Of a DNA stretch of 26,766 nt, positions 19,332-26,766 are shown piece by piece. Within the stretch, counting starts at the first letter, position 1. The number at the start of each line of letters is the position of its first letter. Position numbers and translations under genes: made by a program. The notes below the pieces were generated by a model. The model worked only from the letters and a program-made list of their open reading frames with translations. It searched no databases and was not told where the DNA came from. The stretch spans positions 40,192 through 66,957 of the forward strand of contig BQKZ01002993.1 of assembly GCA_036244855.1 (NCBI GenBank), in the 5' to 3' direction. Source of the DNA: Temnopleurus reevesii (lineage: Eukaryota > Echinodermata > Echinoidea > Temnopleuroida > Temnopleuridae).

Positions 19332-22300
19332 TTATCTATGCATTTCCTTCTTTATGGCAACCCTAGCTTCTTCAATCTCTTCAATGGTAACCGGCCTTCC
19401 TATAATCTGCTGGTGTATCTTCTGAAAGAAAGGTATGAAGGCCAGAAACTCCACAAAGTCGATGCTACCATTGCCGTCTTTGTCTATGGTGTTGTGGATG
19501 TAAGCCACAGCCTCCTTGTCGATGGTGATGTTGATACCGGTCGACACAGCGATGATGAGCATGATCTCATCCATGGAGAGGCGCCCGTCTCCATTCTGGT
19601 CTACGGCATCAAACATCTCCTGTAAACAAAGAGGTAGAGAGAGACATATTGAATTAGACTCACAGTATAAAATTTAAGGTACATTGAAGTACAAGATTGG
19701 TTGGTTAGTGATTGGTTAATGGCAAATCTTCATCCAACGACCAGATGATTTTTGCCAGGCAACATGTAAATACAGAGAGGGCGCTATTACCCTGTCTGAG
19801 ACCTCAACAATGTATTAATTGTCTTTGTTATCATGCACTTATTAAAGCTGCACATGACACAAACCTTGGCTTTGGTACAAGGCCTTTTCTTTTTCTCTAT
19901 TGAGGGCCTGAAAAGGTATTTGCAAAATTGCCATCCTTTCCAAAATATGCATGAGATCTATTTTCAGATGAATTTAAGACTTTCATTACAAATCAATTGT
20001 TGTAAGTAAGGTCATTGTTGTTATGTTCACTATCACTTTTGTTCAGCTGTTGCGCTATTCACATCGCAATTTTGACCTCATTAATATTCCTGAATTGTTG
20101 GCATTCCTGTATTTGTAGAAATTGGAAATCTTGCATTTACAAAGAAAGTAAGATAATCAATGAAAAATTGAAAAGATGGACATGTGAAGAGAAGAACAAT
20201 GAAGAAATATTTTCTCATCTTTATATATTTTTCTTCTTAACACACAGGAAGACAAAATCTTGGGCAAGGCCTTTGTAGTTTTCAAGAACTTACTCCGTGT
20301 TTTTATGAGTCATGAACTACGTACTTGCTGCATAGACATCTCAAATAAGAAGTACAAGGAAATATCTGGCTGTCGGCCCTCATAATAAGTTTCTACTTTT
20401 ACATTCTGAATGAAGAAAGACTAACCTTGTAGGCCGACACATGAAGGGAAAGTTGATTCACCCTGAGTTCCAATGGAGCTGTTTCTGACTCTATCTCCTT
20501 CCCAACCAGCTTATCATTCAGAGCAGCGACTGTCACAAACTCTCGCTCATCAATCGTCTTATCTTGGTTCAAATCAAATATCTGTAAGCGAAATGGAAAT
20601 TGGTTCAATAAAAGTCAAGAGGTGATGTTTTTAACCTGTACAACTGTTATCATCATTACAAATTTATGCAGATTTATGACAAAGACATGTCAGAAGAAGG
20701 TATTCTAGATTATAGTGAGCAAATCTAAAAAGTAATACATGTCAATATAATTATAAAATCAAGTTCCAAGCTTCTATCTTCCTTTAGATTTTGCCAACAG
20801 CTGACAAGCTTTCATTCTTCCCTGAGGACTTTTTGTTGCACTTTTCTTATTAAGTTTTGCTGTTGTGCTTTTCACATATAAATATTGACCTCATGCATAT
20901 TCCAAAGTGGTTGGTATTTCTGAGGCTCACTCTTGGTTTAATCTTGTTACAGGTTTCATTTTCTGATTTAGTTACACCAACCTTATGCAGGTGTTGAATA
21001 TCTTCCTTTGGAACATTCTTGTGCATCTTCTTGAGGAGTTCTTTCAGAGAAATCGTCCCGCTTCCATCTGTATCCAGCTCTCTAAACTTCTGGCTGAAGA
21101 TTGACTTCTGTCTGCTGCTGATGAAGTTATATACATCCTCCATCTGTAAAGTAATGAAAAAACCACAAGTAATTCATTTTCTTGTCCAACAAGTCAGTTT
21201 ATCATCAGCAATTTTCTTTTTATGACTTCCACCTTTTTTAGGGTACAAGACTTGTGGTAAGACTTGTAAAAAATGAAATACACTAAAGAGATGGAAAAGT
21301 GTGTACACTTTCAAATACAAGTACCTCTCTGATTTTTTTTTTAATTAAAATTCTTTTGATAGAGGATGTTGAGAAGAAGCACCAAAAATGGATATTGTGC
21401 ACAACCCACTTCCTTAATTTCACAAAGACTATGTGAGATCAAACTGATCTGAAAAGACATTCTGAATGGTTCCTTCATTTTAATTTGAACCCCCCCCCTC
21501 ACTTCTTTATTTTTTACTTGAAATGTGTTCAGAATTTACAAAATGTATCAAAAGAAAATCAACCAGGCAACCCTGTCTAAGTGGACACTCATTGGACAGC
21601 CAAACATAAAAATATGTTCTGGGATCCCCAAGGTTAATTACTTTAACAACTTCTCACCCTGAATTTGATCCTCTTTGCCTGCTTCTCAGCCCGTTGTTTC
21701 GCTGCCTTCTCCCTCACTCTCCTTCCTTCACTCTGCTCATTCAAAAGGGCAATCCTCTCCTTCTTCCTCTCCTCTTTCCGCTCCAGCGCCTTCTTCCTCT
21801 CCTCCTCGCTCCCCGCTCCTGCAAAGACTCCCGCATCATACTCCTCCTCATCGTCATCATCCAATGCATTGTGGTCTAGACCGGTCACGTGACCTATCTC
21901 ATCCACTTCCTGGGTCAAGTCGCCGGCGACCTTGTTGAGCCTTCGCTCCATGATGTCGATCTGACTCTCCGTGTCATTCTCATCATCGCTTAGATCAAGG
22001 TATGCACGTCGGGGGTCCGTGAACTCTGTGAGGTATACGCTGTTGGGATCGAAAATATATCATTGGAATGAGAATTCAGTATCTTTCTCATTTTTTAAGA
22101 CATCGAGAAGCACCTTAGTTTCTGATTAATACTTCCACAAGAAATAATCGTCAATGATTTTCAAACGAAAAAAATTAGCTACAGAAATAGGATTCTAAAT
22201 CATGGTAACAGGGTTGAAGCCACAGATTATGGCAATTTCTAGAGCTGTTTTCGTTCCAAAAAATACCTTCATTTTCTATATTCATTTTGTCAAAAGTTTT

Positions 22301-24313
22301 TAAATGATTCAAATTTTGATGAGTAATTATATATTCACTTTTCTTCAAGAATAATGATATCTCTAATGAAATCCTTCTCACCAGTATTCCCCATTACATT
22401 CCTCTGAAACAAACATCATAGTGTATAAGATGTAATTTTTGGGTTGGTTTTACTTTCGCCAATTTCATGATCTTGGCCTGCGAAAATCTCTATTCTGTAA
22501 GCTGTACATTTATATGTGTACAAACACTGTTAAAAAACGTGAAAATAAAAACGCACTAAAATGTCAAACTGGTCCCAAATCACAAAAACTATAATTGGTA
22601 TGCCAAAATATTGGCTTGTATAGTAAACAAGCAACCGTGATGACTTTAAAAAAGGATGAATGAGGAAGAAGGGAGAGAGTAGGAAAGAAAGAGAAAGAGA
22701 GAGAGAGAGAAAGAAAGAAAGGAAAAGAGAGAGAAAGAGAGAGAAATACAGAGAGAGACCATAAATGGAAAGGTAAATGTGTTGGATGAAGGTAATAAAA
22801 CAATCTTGATAAAGAGAAGAACCAAAAACTCACTCAGATTTCCTCATCCTCACTGCAGTCTTATCAAGATTCAACCCCGGACCAATGCTAAAAATAGAAA
22901 CATTAAACATGTCTATGTCAGCAAACTGTAGAATTAGTTCACCAGTCAATTTATGAAAAAAATTATGGAAATAATATTTGAATTTAAGATTCAGATTTTT
23001 ATCCCAAATAATATCAATTTGAATTCACAATGATCCCACTTTTTTAACACAGTCAACACTTCCTTTGTTAACTTAGGCAAGGTTGACTGTAATTTTAAAT
23101 TGTCATCTGAATTGATCTTGAACACTCACACTTACAGTATTTCAAAAACAAAATAACAACCAAGATATAATGTGCCACCAACATATAAGTACAAATCTTT
23201 ATAACAGAACTTAAACCTTCCCACAAACAAACTATGGCACACAATTTTGAAACACATGACAGCAAAATCCTCACTAACAGATCATGAGTTCAATGAGAAC
23301 ATATAAAATCAAAGATGGTGGTGCAGGAATACATATTGCATAAACTAGTCATTGTATATTCTGAAGCAAAATATGAAGCATGCTTATCAAAAGGGAAAAT
23401 AAAATAAAAGAAGTGTTCAATGAAAATCAGATCTTATGATTCGGACTATCCTAATATGCAGTTGATCAGGATTGCAAAAAAAAAAATATTCGTGAAAATC
23501 AACCCGTAGCAACAAAAAGATTAGTCAATTGATTGAAAAAAAATGAATGCAAATTGTATCTCACCTTTCAATTTGTCTGTCCTTGAGAAGCCGGAACTAT
23601 GGGTCAGGGGGGGGGGGGCAAGAATATTAGAAAGGGTGGGCAAGTGGAAAAAAAGAGGTGTCAGCAAAGGAGGGGAGGGGGCACACAGAGGACAGAGGAA
23701 GGTAAAAAGGGATGCAAGAGAAGTTGGCGAAAAAGGAGGAAAATAAAACTCAAACAATAACATCTATAACATGCTAAAGGTGCACACTGAAAGTTTAATA
23801 TTTTCTTTTTGAGAAATGAAAATAGGCAAGGAGGGTATCTAAACATCAATTTCAATTGGGAAGACTAAATTATGTCTGTGGGAAATAGAAAAATTGAGAT
23901 TGTGGTAATAGAGGGCAACCTAAATATTTTTTGCTACTAGATAAAAATACACAACAATCTTATTACATGCTATAGCATAAACCAAACTTGTATTTGCTAT
24001 GGAGAAAAATGAGTTTTAATTAGGAAAATTAAACTTTGTTAAGACGGTTTTCACACAACACTAAGGGTTAGTGCAAAAAAGTATATTTCATGCTAGTTAT
24101 TCATGCTAAATATGGCTAAGTTGTAGCTAGGATTTCTGGTCCTATGGAGAAGTGAATGAGTAAAGTGAAATGAGGAGAGAAAATAAATATAAAAATTTAA
24201 ATGATAAACATAAATGAAATTAGATGTGTATACAACATTTAACAAATAATAAAACAAATGCACATACATCTCAATTTTCATGTATAAATGCGAAATTGAT
24301 AAACAAGGATTAA

Positions 24314-24348
<35 letters not shown>

Positions 24349-26264
24349 CGATGATGATGTGATTTTTTTTTTTTTTTTTTTTTAAATTATATTATGAGTA
24401 AAATATAATTATAATTAATAAATAATATACATTGTTTAGTTTATGTGTGTTACAAAATATAGGAGTATTATTCAGTGCCAAAGCTACTAATGCCTATAAT
24501 AAAAGAGTTCCAATAATGAGGGTAAGATATATTTCAGTTTACATTTATTGATCGGCGCAGCAGAAAAGGATCAATGTGGCTTAATTTTCCTTCAGTTCAT
24601 AAAGTAAACAAGAGGCAGGAGATATTTGCCCTTATTTCACAAGTGTCATAATTTCTCCGGTTATCAAAATATATTGCCTAAGAATACTTGTACTATTACA
24701 CAAACTTGAGAAAGAGGGGTTTTTTTTTAGTGTGATTAACAGTATCTTGAGCTTTTTGAAATGAATTCTTTCTGATGATATATCATGTAGCTGAGAAACC
24801 CAACTTACCTGTGATGAAGAGTTCTCATCTCCATCTCTTGGAAGACTATCTTCTCCTCCTTGAGCTTCATTACCATCACCATGGTAACCATGATCACCTT
24901 GAGGGGCATCATCTCTGGAGTCATTATGAGCACCATCTCCTTCTAGTCCTCTTTCACTTGCATCTTTATTGTCCCCTCTCCCAATGATGTATCCATCGTT
25001 GCCACTTGCATCTCCTCTTCTACCAGTGATGCCTTCTCCATTTCCTCCTACATCATCCTCTGCCCCTCCATCACCAGCATCGCCCTCCATCCCTCGACCA
25101 CCGGGACCACCAGATGTGTCTTTGCCTCCTGCATCAGCTGATGCCCCTCTACCATCAATCCTCATGCCGCTAGACCCTCCCCCATCACTATGGGCACCAT
25201 CTCCATGGCAACCGTCTCGTTGGGCATCACCTGACGTGTGGTCTCCTGATGCATCGTCATCCGCCCCACTCCTGCCCAGCCTCCTATCATCACCACCATC
25301 ATGTCCAGCATTGATGCGATCAGAATCACCACCAGCATCTGTTGGGATGCGGTGAGAAGCTCCTGTCTGTCCATCTCCATATCCTTCACCGGTCCTACTA
25401 TCATCATGTCCATTATCATTCTCACCATCGAGCTCTACACCGTCCCCCTCTCCTGTTCTGTGGGGATGAATTTTGGAATTCTCAGAATTGTCTTTTGTCT
25501 TACTGTCAACAATATCATCACCGTCGGTGTTATTCTTCACATTCCCATTTGCTGCATCCACATCTAGAATAGAAAAGAAAGGAATTGAGAAAATTTTCAT
25601 CAAATTACGAATTTAAACACTTTTATTAACTTCTGCGGAATTATGATGTAAACATTGGTCCTACTTTTAGAGCAGTCTTAATGAATATCTGATCAATAAA
25701 TATTTTGTAAAAGTTGGAATTTCTGCTCCATGACACAAAATTACTATAATCAATTCCTTGCAATAACAATTTGACAGAGTGTGGGCAAGCTATGCTATAG
25801 ATAACATTGACTAGAACTTTAAGCTGAATCAATTATCTGAAAGCCAGATTTCAAAGGCAAAGAATGCTGCCACCAAAGGGAAATTACAATACATGATAAG
25901 CTGAAATTCTCGACATGGTTTCATTTTTCGAGACTTTCGCAGTCTTAGCCTTGCAAAACTTTTCACTCTGTACAATGCACTGCTAAAAACATGAAAATAA
26001 CAACACAGCAACGTGTCAAACTGGTTTGAAATCGCAAAAATATCTGCACACTGAAATATTGGCTAATACAGTACCTTGAGATCCTGATGAGGCCTGACCA
26101 TCCCTTTGAGCAGGATTTGCACCACCATGACCTTTGACCTCCTCACCGCCCTGGATTACTCCACTTCCTGATACGCTGAGGTCAATGTTTGCATCCCGAC
26201 AGGAGCTTGGTATAGGGGTGCATCGTGGTGAGCCCAGGGGTGAGCCAAGGGGTGATCTTTTAAG
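19332..26264 (-). CDS. Four-EF-hand protein with Asp/Gly-rich region (5' partial, eight exons)
   Basis: Exons, 5' to 3': 26264-26075, 25563-24809, 23596-23565, 22887-22834, 22039-21658, 21143-20982, 20581-20426 and 19619-19332 (TAA). All junctions are GT-AG and in phase, giving 672 residues in the window; the start is beyond the right edge. Residues 1-63 are Ser/Pro then Gly-rich. Residues 64-315 are an Asp/Gly-rich low-complexity region, probably disordered. Residues about 380-471 hold an acidic patch (DDDDEEEYD) followed by a Glu/Lys/Arg helix likely to form a coiled coil. Four EF-hand loops follow: D495-E506, D528-E539 (Lys at loop position 6 instead of Gly), D584-E595 and D623-E634, all with the 1,3,5,12 acidic ligands. 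The end is a charged helix (TIEEIEEARVAIKKEMHR). Calcium binding is expected; the family and location are not recognised. No membrane segment is visible. Confidence 0.85.
19924..20113. mobile_element. MITE family 'GATGCCAAC', copy 4
   Basis: AAATTGCCATCCTTTCC, then AAAATATGCATGAGATCT on the left; ACCTCATTAATATTCCTG, then AATTGTTGGCATTCCTGTA on the right. Located in the intron between the EF-hand exons 20426 and 19619. Confidence 0.8.
20835..20925. mobile_element. MITE family 'GATGCCAAC', copy 5 (right half only)
   Basis: TGCTGTTGTGCTTTTCACAT, then TTGACCTCATGCATATTCCAAAGTGGTTGGTATTTCTGAG matches the right half of copy 4. The left half is missing. It lies 57 bp after the donor of the EF-hand exon at 20982. 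Confidence 0.75.
22445..22632. repeat. Repeat sharing sequence with 25905-26072, copy 1
   Basis: CGTGAAAATAAAAACGCACT, then AAAATGTCAAACTGG, AATCACAAAAA and AAATATTGGC match the other copy in the same order. It lies in the intron between the exons 22834 and 22039 region boundaries of the EF-hand gene (upstream of 22834 it is unrelated). Confidence 0.6.
22677..22757. repeat. (GA)n microsatellite
   Basis: GAAAGAGAGAGA-type run in an intron of the EF-hand gene, about 75 bp from the exon donor at 22833. Confidence 0.9.
23565..23596 (-). other. 32-nt microexon of the EF-hand gene
   Basis: Minus-strand exon between CCATAG (acceptor, after a run of 12-13 C) and a GTGAGA donor. It encodes FRLLKDRQIE plus two bases. 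Without it, the junction from 24809 to 22887 would run into a stop; with it, phases agree. It is supported by phase logic and splice signals only. Confidence 0.7.
24316..24384. repeat. (GAT)n run followed by poly-T tract
   Basis: About 14 GAT units (one GAC) and then about 22 T. Located in the intron between 24809 and 23596. Confidence 0.95.
25905..26073. repeat. Repeat copy 2, ending at a splice donor
   Basis: ACATGAAAATAACAACACAG, then GTGTCAAACTGG and AAATCGCAAAAATAT match 22445-22632. Its right end, read on the minus strand, is TACTGTATTAGCCAATATTT, the terminus also seen at 10316. That terminus begins at the T of the GT donor after exon 26264-26075. Confidence 0.55.
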
Positions 26265-26766
26265 CTGTCAGAATGAGAAGGATTAACAAATTAATGCATC
26301 ATATGTTGATACATTTACTGATTTTAAAAATATTGCCTTGCCATTTCATGACTTTAATCCTACCTAAGTTTGCCAATAATTTTTTGGTCAAAGCAGCTTA
26401 AAATCTAATGTTAATTAGTGTTCATCCATGTTTGGATAAAGCAAGAATCCTACAATAATTATCTGCATATCGTAAGACACAATTAATTTGATATCATTGT
26501 AATCATTAGCATCGGGATTACAGCTAAAGCTAACACTATCATTGATAAGATTAACTAGATGAATCCTTGACCGCGCACGGTCGAAATTTATGCCTCCGCC
26601 ATGACGCAATCAGAAAGATATGTACGGCTTGTTCCATGCCATCAGAAATCAAAAACATTTTATAAATTTTGGGCACTGCCACCTTTGACCCCATGAACCC
26701 AAAATCTCATCAGTTCTTCTCACATGCTTATACATAATTGAGCTACACACTGTAAGTTTGAAAGAA
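26265..26766. other. Probable upstream intron of the EF-hand gene
   Basis: Immediately right of 26264 the minus strand reads CATTCTGACAG, an acceptor. No further exon or repeat is recognised up to the window end. The 26415-26609 frame shows no motif. Confidence 0.5.

Noticed and set aside
19338..19625. 95-residue frame on the + strand
   Set aside because: It is the antisense shadow of the last EF-hand exon.
23543..23855. Gly/Lys-rich and Pro/Leu-rich frames around the poly-G run
   Set aside because: Purine-rich low-complexity DNA opens frames on both strands; no motif is seen and the microexon lies within it.
24969..25355. Pro/Ser-rich frame on the + strand
   Set aside because: It is the antisense of the Asp/Gly-rich exon of the EF-hand gene.

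Overview
The window looks like nuclear DNA of an invertebrate deuterostome. A sea urchin or other echinoderm is my best guess, with a hemichordate as the main alternative. Evidence: two intron-rich genes with GT-AG introns, AT-rich non-coding DNA full of short inverted-repeat elements, a tRNA-derived SINE whose tail carries an AGCGCTATATAAAAG-type motif, a CR1/L2-like LINE fragment, and two one-base N gaps typical of a draft assembly of a heterozygous animal. Species assignment is inference.

Two convergent genes frame the window. On the left, + strand, seven exons (941-9158) encode the C-terminal 322 residues of a SLC35C2-type nucleotide-sugar transporter-like membrane protein; its 5' exons lie outside the window or are not recognisable. 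On the right, - strand, eight exons (26264 down to 19332) encode at least 672 residues of a protein with a Ser/Pro-rich start, an Asp/Gly-rich low-complexity region, a charged Glu/Lys/Arg helix and four EF-hands. I do not recognise its family. All exon junctions used keep reading phase.

The most unusual structure is partial tandem duplication of exons. Degenerate copies lie next to the first visible SLC35C2 exon (offset about 159 bp), next to SLC35C2 exon 5 (two copies about 163 bp apart, one split by a LINE insertion), and after the terminal EF-hand exon (two copies). One terminal EF-hand copy (about 19029-19165) keeps an open frame to its own stop, with mostly synonymous changes.

The 9.2-18.9 kb stretch between the genes holds no recognisable gene. 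It contains the SLC35C2 3' flank, several MITE families, GA microsatellites, a 590-bp tandem repeat, a 53-bp minisatellite with GTCGAC sites and a SINE. Two segments there (11012-12169 against 12171-13317; 13768-14460 against 15025-15420) are near-duplicates separated by the single-N gaps, so they may be two alleles assembled in tandem rather than real duplications.
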